48,696 nt of DNA from Bacteroidales bacterium (GTDB taxonomy: Bacteria; Bacteroidota; Bacteroidia; Bacteroidales; WCHB1-69). The stretch covers positions 1 through 48,696 of the forward strand of contig JAFPXF010000055.1 of assembly GCA_017394765.1 (NCBI GenBank), written 5' to 3'. The notes under the pieces are model-generated. The model was not told where the DNA came from. It saw only the letters and a program-made list of their open reading frames with translations, and ran no database searches. The translations under genes and the position numbers were made by a program. Each line of letters starts with the position of its first letter. Positions within the stretch are counted from its first letter, which is position 1. Below are positions 34,838 to 41,939 of this stretch, piece by piece.

Positions 34838-35245
34838 TTATGTTTCGTTAGTCTCTCGGAACCGTTGTTTCAGCCTTTCGATCACCTCCCAGTCGGCGGG
34901 CAGCCACTGCACGCTGTCGAGTTCGTGAGGGGCGAGCCAGCGTGCGGCCTCGTGTTCGAGGAGGGTAAGCGAGCCGCTCTCCACGGTGCAGAGGAAGCAG
35001 TGCATCGTGAGGTGAAACTTGGGGTAGTCCCACTCGATGGTGTGCAGCAGTTCCCCGACGGTGATGCGGGTGTCCAGCTCCTCCCGGATTTCGCGGCGGA
35101 CGGCCTCCTCGGGCGTCTCGCTGGGTTCGATCTTGCCGCCGGGAAACTCCCACCAGTCCTTCCAGTCGCCGGCCCCGCGCTGGGTGGCGAAGATGCGGTT
35201 CTGGGAGTCTTGGATGACGGCGGCGGAAACGGTGATGTGTTTCAT
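34838..35245 (-). CDS. NUDIX hydrolase (MutT-like 8-oxo-dGTP diphosphatase)
   Basis: 135 residues. The Nudix box GGKIEPSETPEEAVRREIREELD is complete (Gly, Glu, Arg-Glu, Glu-Glu positions). The start KHITVSAAVIQDSQNRIFATQRGAGDWKDWWEFPGG and the W-rich pocket are typical of MutT, which removes oxidised dGTP. It ends against the convergent GH53-like gene. A YqaE-type gene lies 3 bases upstream on the same strand. Confidence 0.9.
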   Translation of the reverse strand: MKHITVSAAVIQDSQNRIFATQRGAGDWKDWWEFPGGKIEPSETPEEAVRREIREELDTRITVGELLHTIEWDYPKFHLTMHCFLCTVESGSLTLLEHEAARWLAPHELDSVQWLPADWEVIERLKQRFRETNET

Positions 35246-35248
35246 AGC

Positions 35249-35404
35249 TTATTCGTTCTTGTTCAGTATGACCAGCGCGCCGATGACGCCCGGCACCCAT
35301 CCGCAGAGGGTAAGGATGAGGACAATGAGGACGGACCCGCACCCGCGGTCAATGACGGCCAAAGGCGGGAAGATGAGGGAGAGGATGACGCGGAAAATGG
35401 ACAT
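35249..35404 (-). CDS. YqaE/Pmp3-family small membrane protein
   Basis: 51 residues, two membrane helices. The sequence MSIFRVILSLIFPPLAVIDRG and LCGWVPGVIGALVIL fit the YqaE/Pmp3 family (FPPLAV, PGxIHA-like). Members help membrane stability and ion homeostasis under stress. It is read just before mutT, with a 3-base gap, so the two are likely co-transcribed. Confidence 0.85.
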   Translation of the reverse strand: MSIFRVILSLIFPPLAVIDRGCGSVLIVLILTLCGWVPGVIGALVILNKNE

Positions 35405-35440
35405 AGCGGTTCGGTTTTTTGAATGGGCAATAGTACAAAA

Positions 35441-36349
35441 TTATGCTGTTTCCTGTTGAATCCATTTTGCCAGCACCATTCCGGCAAGGATGAACCAACC
35501 TCCGCCGAGGGCGGCCAAGAGCGGGAACCACGGGAGCGCCTCGCAGGGCAGCAACGCCGGCACAATGGCGATGGCCAAAGCCGGGGCGAAGGGCTTGAAC
35601 CGTCTGAAAAGAAGGAGCATCAGCGGCACTGTCACGAACGTGCCCAATGCCAGCGGAAGGCCCCACCGATGATGGAGCAGCAGACAAGTGAGGGTGCCCA
35701 AGCCGGCGGCGGCGATGATGAGCGCCCAGATGGTCCACGGGCGTTCACGGAAGCCGCTGCGACGGTTGGAAAACTCGATCATGGTGACCACCAGAGGAGG
35801 CACCGCGAGAAAGCGTATGGTGGGAATGGGAACGCAGTAGGTGACGACTAATGGCAGGCACACGGCGACCGTGAGCAGGGCCAACTGTCCTCCTCCGAAG
35901 GGGTGGTATTCCGGTCGTTCCTCTTGCCGGAGCCAGCCCCTACCGAGGGCCAGCATCACCGAAATCACCAGCACGCAGGCGGGATAGAGCCATGAGGTAG
36001 TGCCCACCAGCACGGGCAGCATAGCCGCCGAGACGGTGGGATACATATTGCACCGCACCAAGCGCAGCAGTCCCATCACGATGACGAAGGCCAGCGCAAA
36101 GCGGATTTCGAAGCCGGCGGGCAGCAGCAGGTTGAGGGCCAGCCCGATGGTGGCTGCGGCCGTCAGGTAGAGGGGAATTTGCCACCCCCGCACGTTCCAC
36201 ACCGCCTTGGGCATCAGCCAGAGTCCGACGCACAGCGCCGCCGCCTCGGGGAAGACGACCTCGCTTTGTTCCGAAACATCCGCCACAGCCACCATCAGCG
36301 TGAGGAACAGCGCGACCGAGAGATTCCGTTTTATGGAAGAGGAGGGCAT
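35441..36349 (-). CDS. Multi-pass membrane protein of unknown function
   Basis: 302 residues with about nine hydrophobic segments and almost no soluble domain; C-terminal AKWIQQETA. I do not recognise the family. It shares orientation and 9-base spacing with the TSCPD gene upstream, so they may form one unit. Confidence 0.75.
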   Translation of the reverse strand: MPSSSIKRNLSVALFLTLMVAVADVSEQSEVVFPEAAALCVGLWLMPKAVWNVRGWQIPLYLTAAATIGLALNLLLPAGFEIRFALAFVIVMGLLRLVRCNMYPTVSAAMLPVLVGTTSWLYPACVLVISVMLALGRGWLRQEERPEYHPFGGGQLALLTVAVCLPLVVTYCVPIPTIRFLAVPPLVVTMIEFSNRRSGFRERPWTIWALIIAAAGLGTLTCLLLHHRWGLPLALGTFVTVPLMLLLFRRFKPFAPALAIAIVPALLPCEALPWFPLLAALGGGWFILAGMVLAKWIQQETA

Positions 36350-36358
36350 CAGGGGGTG

Positions 36359-36625
36359 TTATTTTTCTTGTGCGGACTGCTTCAGCGATTCCAGTGCGCG
36401 GCAGAGCTGGTCGGGGCAGGAGGTGGGTTTCCCTCCGCAGCGGATGCCGTTGAGTTTTTGGATGACGTCGTCGATTTTCTGGCCGACGACCAAGCGGCAG
36501 ATACCCTGGAGGTTTCCGTCGCATCCGCCATAAAAGAAGACCTGCTGGATAACGCCCTCGTTATCGACGGTCACATCAATGAACTGCGAGCAGGTGCCTT
36601 GGGTTTTGTAGAGGGTGTGGGGCAT
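36359..36625 (-). CDS. TSCPD domain protein (TIGR03905 type)
   Basis: 88 residues. It carries the TSCPD motif (PTSCPDQL), a YGGCDGNLQGIC segment and a GIRCGGK cluster, with several conserved cysteines likely to bind metal. The domain resembles the C-terminal part of adenosylcobalamin-dependent ribonucleotide reductase, but in this short form the function is unknown. It is the last core-like gene before the AT-rich defence locus; the 250 bases to its right contain no supported gene. Confidence 0.85.
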   Translation of the reverse strand: MPHTLYKTQGTCSQFIDVTVDNEGVIQQVFFYGGCDGNLQGICRLVVGQKIDDVIQKLNGIRCGGKPTSCPDQLCRALESLKQSAQEK

Positions 36626-36875
36626 AAATTTATCTTTTTACTTCTCAATATTAAATATTTTTTGCAAATCTCGTCGATTAACTCTCCCCATGAAGGCACA
36701 CCTGAGCTTGCTGAAACGCTGACTCCAACAAATAAAACCAATCGATTCTGGCGCGAGGCTTATTGAATTTGTTTAGTATGAGAAACGATGTCATAATCCA
36801 TAAAAAATCATTATAATATTACTACTGAACATTTAGAAGATATTACCGTTAAATTGAATGCAGTAATATATAACA

Positions 36876-37835
36876 CTATGACATTACTACACCATCTGTT
36901 AAGACTCGATTATTAACATCAGACCATGTGCTGTTTAAGTGTTTTGATACAAAATCCAATATTTTTTTTAACACACCATAATCAATAGGTTGAGGCATAC
37001 GATTAGATTTGTCGTGCTTGCATTTTCTTAACACAAAAATTTGATCAATACGAGAATATATAGGATCAACATCTTCTGCTACCGCGTATGTTTCCGTAAT
37101 AACAATAAATGCAGAATAAGGGTTACCTGATTTTAATTTTTCAGCAGTAGCAATCGCCCCATCTAACATGGTCTTGTCTAAAAAAGTCTTATTCTCTATT
37201 GCCAAAATAGGAACATTTGCTATCACTTTTTTAGATTTTCCGTTTTTACTTGGAATCTCAATAGGAAAAGTACAATATATAGCATAATCTTGATCTTTCC
37301 CATTAATTCTGACAAGCGGTTCTCGAGCAAAACTACTTATATTTTTTCCTGTGATATACAAGTTCGAATAAGCATCAACTGCACCACATTTGACATCACC
37401 TACTCCATCTCCACATTGTTCTTTGATGATACCATTAACCCTGTCTTTTAAAAATAGGTAAGTAAACTCTTCTAAAATAGTAGATCGGATTTTACTTCTT
37501 GAATCAAATGTGTTTTCTACATGACTATTTTCAAAAAACTTATAATAGTTATCCAATTTTTCCGCTCGTGCCTTTAAATCCTCTTCTTTATATGCATGTA
37601 TGGACTCTATTCCACCTAAATATACCAAGTAATTATCTAAAATGGTATTTAATAAATCAATATGCGCTTGAGAGGGTTTTTCATATAATTTAAAAGCTTT
37701 AGCTATAATATTTGCAGCATGAGCCAATTGTGGTTGTTCAGTAATCTTATTAATAATTAACTGCAATTTGGGGAATAGTTTCAAAATTTCTGCTTTATGC
37801 AGAAGAAAATAATTTATAGTATCCTGCTTTGCCAT
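36876..37835 (-). CDS. BbvCI/Bpu10I-type restriction endonuclease subunit (second)
   Basis: 319 residues. Catalytic PD-(D/E)xK core: Asp173 in GKDQDYAIY and Glu204-x-Lys206 in ILAIENKTFLDKTMLD, followed by IATAEKLKSGNPY and SRIDQIFVLRKC. The same block is in the neighbouring protein and matches BbvCI (AIECKRYLERNMLDE...AERLK...IDEIYILR) as I remember it. BbvCI and Bpu10I are heterodimers of two such subunits, each cutting one strand of an asymmetric 7-bp site (CCTCAGC or CCTNAGC). The actual site here is unknown. Starts 13 bases after its partner ends. Confidence 0.8.
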   Translation of the reverse strand: MAKQDTINYFLLHKAEILKLFPKLQLIINKITEQPQLAHAANIIAKAFKLYEKPSQAHIDLLNTILDNYLVYLGGIESIHAYKEEDLKARAEKLDNYYKFFENSHVENTFDSRSKIRSTILEEFTYLFLKDRVNGIIKEQCGDGVGDVKCGAVDAYSNLYITGKNISSFAREPLVRINGKDQDYAIYCTFPIEIPSKNGKSKKVIANVPILAIENKTFLDKTMLDGAIATAEKLKSGNPYSAFIVITETYAVAEDVDPIYSRIDQIFVLRKCKHDKSNRMPQPIDYGVLKKILDFVSKHLNSTWSDVNNRVLTDGVVMS

Positions 37836-37848
37836 AAGAATTAGACAA

Positions 37849-38721
37849 TTATATAATTACACCTTCTTCTTTAATTCTTTTAGCTATATCAGACCAAGGT
37901 CGTTTAAGATGAGCTATTGTTTCGCGCACCATTCTCCATACAACGTTTTGATCAATATCACACCATTCAGCTTTTCGCATAGATTTACGCAATACATATA
38001 TTTGGTCTATCCTTGAATATGCAGGATCCACCGCATAACTAACATCGTACCTTTCAGCAACAGTAATAAATCTAGTATATGGATTGCCGCTCTTGATCTT
38101 TTCTGCGGTTGCAATAATAGAATCTAACATTGTTTTATCGACATATGTTTTAGCTTCTATTGCAATAGCAGGGATACGTATTTGCATCGGCTCTGCCTTA
38201 TTAATTGATATGTCGAATGTTCGATAAATAGCATAATCTTGATCCTTCTCGTTCACTCCTATTTCTGGAGAATGAATAAAATCAATAAAATCTTTTGCTT
38301 TGAAATATATATTCGAATATGCCTTCACATTACCACTATCAAGTACATCATCCCTGTCTTCTTTTTCTTTGATTTCACTAACATAATCTTTAAACAATAA
38401 AAACAAGAATTCTTCTAGTATTGTTGGCCGGAATTTTCCTTGTGATGAGAATGCTCGATCAAGGCCATTGGTATGCATATAGTTGTAGTATTCATTTAAA
38501 AATGCCACCTTCTGACATACTGCATTTTCGTCATAGCTCTTTAAATCTAACATCCTGCGAAGATACTTTGCGTATTCAGGGATAAGCAATTCAAGTGCGC
38601 GCTCTTCATCGAAAGAACGTTTGCCACGGCATTTCGTTATAATATTAGAAGCATGGCTTAATTGTGGATACGACTCTATTACTTCGCATATGAAGTCATA
38701 ATCATTTTTATTAATGTTCAT
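37849..38721 (-). CDS. BbvCI/Bpu10I-type restriction endonuclease subunit (first)
   Basis: 290 residues from ATG 38721. Catalytic Asp162 (EKDQDYAIY) and Glu189-x-Lys191 (IAIEAKTYVDKTMLD) form the PD-(D/E)xK site, then IATAEKIKSGNPYTRFITVAERYDV and SRIDQIYVLRKS. It is a diverged paralogue of the next gene, so the two likely form one heterodimer. The start overlaps the end of the methyltransferase by 11 bases, which couples endonuclease to methylase expression. A longer start at 38760 would overlap the methyltransferase more and is less likely. Confidence 0.8.
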   Translation of the reverse strand: MNINKNDYDFICEVIESYPQLSHASNIITKCRGKRSFDEERALELLIPEYAKYLRRMLDLKSYDENAVCQKVAFLNEYYNYMHTNGLDRAFSSQGKFRPTILEEFLFLLFKDYVSEIKEKEDRDDVLDSGNVKAYSNIYFKAKDFIDFIHSPEIGVNEKDQDYAIYRTFDISINKAEPMQIRIPAIAIEAKTYVDKTMLDSIIATAEKIKSGNPYTRFITVAERYDVSYAVDPAYSRIDQIYVLRKSMRKAEWCDIDQNVVWRMVRETIAHLKRPWSDIAKRIKEEGVII

Positions 38722-40486
38722 AATTATTATGATTAAGTGTTTGGCATATACATTCTCCAATGGCTTTTGCCATTAAAACAGGAACAGCATTCCCTATTTG
38801 TTGATATTGGCTTAACCCCTTCTCCCATGACATTTTTGTACGCATTCCTTCAAAAACGAAGTCATCAGGGAACGATTGTAAACGTGCACCTTCTCGAGCA
38901 GTAAAATTACGATTGAGATGGGGATGTATGAAATTACTCTGAAAACTTGCAGCAATGGTGGGAGCAGGTCTGTCACCATATAAGCGTTGATTGTTTTGGT
39001 GGAATTTAACCGTCGATTTTTCATTTGGTGCACCACGCTTCAATGCTCCATGAGTTTCCCAAACATCTAGTAAGTCTTGTCCAGGTTTAATCGCTTCAAA
39101 TCGCGCAATCAGCCGAGGAGTATGCTTCATCGCCACATGGTTTAATACATAAGTCGAATTAGCACGCATTAGTCGTTGATACTCATTCTGTGGCTCTTTC
39201 GGATATTCTTGCACCTCTGTCCCTTGTCCTGCTCCAATTTGTGGCAAATCACTTATTGCTTCATCTACAGTAACTAAATGGTCTAAATCATACGGCTCAG
39301 GATGTTGTGGCTGAATATTTAAATCTTTTCGATAACCAATGAGGATAACACGCTCACGATTTTGAGGAACTCCATAGTCCGATGCCACAAGTACTTTATA
39401 TGCGACATTATATCCATATTCACCCGCATTCGTAAATTCTTCCACGATGGTTTTGATTACTTCTCCGTTCTGCATAGAGAGCAAACCTTTGACATTTTCC
39501 ATTACAAAAGCTTTTGGCGAATACCAATTGATGAACTTAACAAAGCCGTAGAAGAGTTTATTTCGAGGGTCGTCTTTGATTTTATTTCGTCGCTTGTTAG
39601 CAAGACTGAATCCCTGACAGGGGGGGCCTCCAATAATTATATCTGGAACTACACCACCTGTCATAGTATCAACTTCTTCTTTGGTCATAGTCGTAATGTC
39701 TTTGCACAAGAAAGGAGTTTCCGGAAAATTGCGAGTGAATGTTTTTTCACAATTTTCATCAATATCACATGCAAAAATAGAGCGCACACCTGCCATGCTA
39801 AATCCTTTTGTCAAACCTCCACAGCCAGAGAATAAATCAATTGATGTGTATGAGTCAGATGAAAACTGGTTACGCGGTTTCTGCATTTCTATTACTTCTT
39901 CAATACTAGGCAATTCATTTTGACTAGTTGATTTTGAGCTTGATTTGGAGTGGTTTGGTTTAGGAATGTTGGCAAGCAGTTTTATTATATCACCCCCTTT
40001 TATGTAGATGGGCTTACCATTTGTCCAATTGTTGTAAATGGCTTTGTATCTATCTAAGAATGTCACTACATCAATGGTTTTTATATTTATTTTCTGTTTC
40101 AATTTATATATAATATATGACCCGTTAGGAGAAGGGTAACCCAAATGTTCCATTTCTTCTTGAGAACAAATGCGGTCGAACACTATCTTATATGTGAAGT
40201 ATTCGTTTTTATTTTCAATGTTGTATAAAACCAAGATATTAGGTTTTAGAATTTTGGGGTTGTTTACATCCACCCAACCTTCTCTTGCTTTATTTGATCT
40301 AACATTGTACAATTCAAACGGTTTATTATTACCTTTCTCTTGAATCCATTGCAATTGATTTTTCCCTTTCGACCGATAGCCTCCTATGAGGAAAGTGCTT
40401 TTGCGACAATCTTGAAGACTAATTGTATCGTCTGTCATTTCGTCTTCATCAAATAACAATAGTATTTTATCATTAGTTTTTGTCAT
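38711..40486 (-). CDS. Cytosine-C5 DNA methyltransferase with N-terminal extension
   Basis: 591 residues. The methyltransferase domain spans about 210-590: motif I TSIDLFSGCGGLTKGF, motif IV with catalytic Cys in IIIGGPPCQGFSLANKRR, motif VI FVMENVKGLL, motif VIII PQNRERVILIG, motif X QIGNAVPVLMAKAI. The first 200 residues are a separate domain without a recognised family (an extra DNA-recognition or BAH-like role is possible). One of two m5C enzymes of the locus, as expected when the site is asymmetric and each strand needs its own methylase. Confidence 0.9.
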   Translation of the reverse strand: MTKTNDKILLLFDEDEMTDDTISLQDCRKSTFLIGGYRSKGKNQLQWIQEKGNNKPFELYNVRSNKAREGWVDVNNPKILKPNILVLYNIENKNEYFTYKIVFDRICSQEEMEHLGYPSPNGSYIIYKLKQKINIKTIDVVTFLDRYKAIYNNWTNGKPIYIKGGDIIKLLANIPKPNHSKSSSKSTSQNELPSIEEVIEMQKPRNQFSSDSYTSIDLFSGCGGLTKGFSMAGVRSIFACDIDENCEKTFTRNFPETPFLCKDITTMTKEEVDTMTGGVVPDIIIGGPPCQGFSLANKRRNKIKDDPRNKLFYGFVKFINWYSPKAFVMENVKGLLSMQNGEVIKTIVEEFTNAGEYGYNVAYKVLVASDYGVPQNRERVILIGYRKDLNIQPQHPEPYDLDHLVTVDEAISDLPQIGAGQGTEVQEYPKEPQNEYQRLMRANSTYVLNHVAMKHTPRLIARFEAIKPGQDLLDVWETHGALKRGAPNEKSTVKFHQNNQRLYGDRPAPTIAASFQSNFIHPHLNRNFTAREGARLQSFPDDFVFEGMRTKMSWEKGLSQYQQIGNAVPVLMAKAIGECICQTLNHNNYEH

Positions 40487-40523
40487 AATTTTTCGGATAT
40501 GTATGATAACTAATCAATATTAA

Positions 40524-40613
40524 TTACTTTTCATAGTGTCTTATTACATAGCATAGTTCATTCGAAACTATTTGTGGTGAAAAATCTATGAATGTGTATT
40601 TCTTCTTTCCCAT
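40524..40613 (-). CDS. Possible 29-residue peptide gene
   Basis: Starting 2 bases after the caspase-like gene ends, a short frame MGKKKYTFIDF... ends RHYEK. It fits the operon spacing but has no family support, and the following 38 bases to the methyltransferase start contain only AT-rich sequence. It may be a chance frame or a leader peptide. Confidence 0.25.
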   Translation of the reverse strand: MGKKKYTFIDFSPQIVSNELCYVIRHYEK

Positions 40614-40615
40614 AT

Positions 40616-41245
40616 TCAACTAACAATCATATCCTTATAAACATAATACAACTCATCCGCAACAGTTCTATAGTTCGGAGCCTCTTTATTCAAAAGGCAT
40701 TCCACGATTTCTCTGCTAATACTAAATCTCAATCGCTCTTTAAACAAATGGAAATCGGACAGAGTGGTTTCAGATAAGGAATGGATGAGCGCATTCACCA
40801 GAGAAACATTGTAACATTCAACATCCTTTTTTTCCAAATCTTCAATCGCAATGCTATGTATAGTTCTAGTCTGTCTCGCATCGTCCAGACTAGTGGGAAG
40901 GAATCCAAAACCAATCGCATCGGTCAATTTGTGGTTTTTGATAAATTGATCGGAGTTGCAAGATAGCAAAAGCAGTCTCTTGTTGCATAGCAAATCACTA
41001 TTGTTTTTTTCAAAAACAACATTGGCACAATTGCTGCCATACAACACCTGACTAGTCCCATGCCCGAGGAACACAACGCTTCTGGCATCTTTAATCTCAG
41101 CATATAGCTTATCCAACGAATCATCCTCCTCTGTGGTGTCGTTGTGTATGCCAATCGCCTGCATATTCGAGCAAATATGCTCATATAACGGCAGAAGAAA
41201 AGCTGTCGTTGGGTCTTCCGGATATATGCAAACAATCTTTTTCAT
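40616..41245 (-). CDS. Caspase/CHAT-like protein (candidate effector)
   Basis: 209 residues. The caspase-fold pair is readable: His62 in VVFLGHGTSQVLYG and Cys96 in LLLLSCNSDQF, each at the end of a hydrophobic strand, as in CHAT and metacaspase-like peptidases. The following AIGFGFLPTSLDD fits the strand and loop after the Cys. The C-terminal 90 residues are helical. CHAT and related peptidases are frequent cell-killing effectors in anti-phage systems. Overlaps the receiver-like gene by 4 bases (ATGA 41242-41245). Protease activity is inferred from two motifs only. Confidence 0.65.
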   Translation of the reverse strand: MKKIVCIYPEDPTTAFLLPLYEHICSNMQAIGIHNDTTEEDDSLDKLYAEIKDARSVVFLGHGTSQVLYGSNCANVVFEKNNSDLLCNKRLLLLSCNSDQFIKNHKLTDAIGFGFLPTSLDDARQTRTIHSIAIEDLEKKDVECYNVSLVNALIHSLSETTLSDFHLFKERLRFSISREIVECLLNKEAPNYRTVADELYYVYKDMIVS

Positions 41246-41937
41246 CGGTTGACTTCAGTAAGATATGCAATGGTTTGGGTTAAAACGGCCTCTATCCATT
41301 CATCGGAACGGGCATCGGAATTGTTTTCAATCATTTCCGCAATTTCCAAAAAGGTTTTCCCTTTTAATTCGGGACAGCAACTGTTAAATACCATATCGCC
41401 ATTTGCTCGAAGCAAAACACATAAACGATCTTCCATACTGTCTTTGCTCTCGTGCCGTAAATACTTGAGCAGATCTTCTGTGTAATCAATTCGGCTAATA
41501 CAATCTATTATCTTATCGTGAATCAATTGATTTATACCATTAACGAGTTGTTCAGACGATGCTTTTTGATAATCTTGACCGATAACGCTATTGATCACTT
41601 TATTCCAATTGCCGGAATATACAAAAAAGTTCAAGTTTTTCCGAAATTCGTGAACCATACGAACCACATCCAATCCATTCAGATAATCACAATCCAGTCC
41701 AAAATCTGTAAGAGCTATGTCTATGTGTTTATCTTTGATTTCCGAAGCTATCTTATTTTTCAGCTTTGCAACATCCAGATCTTCCGAATCGTCTTGTTTC
41801 AGTTCAGCAGCACTGGTTCGAATGAATATAAAATCCAAATCGAACTCTTGCTGTGTCGTAAGTTTGATATTGTTAATGATGTTTTTTTGATCTTTATCAT
41901 CAAACAGTAATATGCATTTTGCCTTCTTCATAATCAT
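41242..41937 (-). CDS. Receiver-like signalling protein
   Basis: 231 residues. The first 125 follow the response-regulator receiver plan: acidic pair Asp13-Asp14 in ILLFDDKDQK, candidate phospho-acceptor Asp78 in IDIALTDFGLD, Ser108 in FFVYSGNW at the switch position; the conserved late Lys is not clear. The remaining 100 residues are helical, without a DNA-binding domain I can identify. It starts 2 bases after the kinase-like gene stops, so the pair resembles a two-component system whose output is not transcription. Confidence 0.65.
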   Translation of the reverse strand: MIMKKAKCILLFDDKDQKNIINNIKLTTQQEFDLDFIFIRTSAAELKQDDSEDLDVAKLKNKIASEIKDKHIDIALTDFGLDCDYLNGLDVVRMVHEFRKNLNFFVYSGNWNKVINSVIGQDYQKASSEQLVNGINQLIHDKIIDCISRIDYTEDLLKYLRHESKDSMEDRLCVLLRANGDMVFNSCCPELKGKTFLEIAEMIENNSDARSDEWIEAVLTQTIAYLTEVNR

Positions 41938-41939
41938 AA

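Noticed and set aside
36701..36707. CCTGAGC (a CCTNAGC site) beside the restriction genes
   Set aside because: A 7-bp degenerate site is expected about every 2 kb by chance, and the recognition sequence of this enzyme is unknown.
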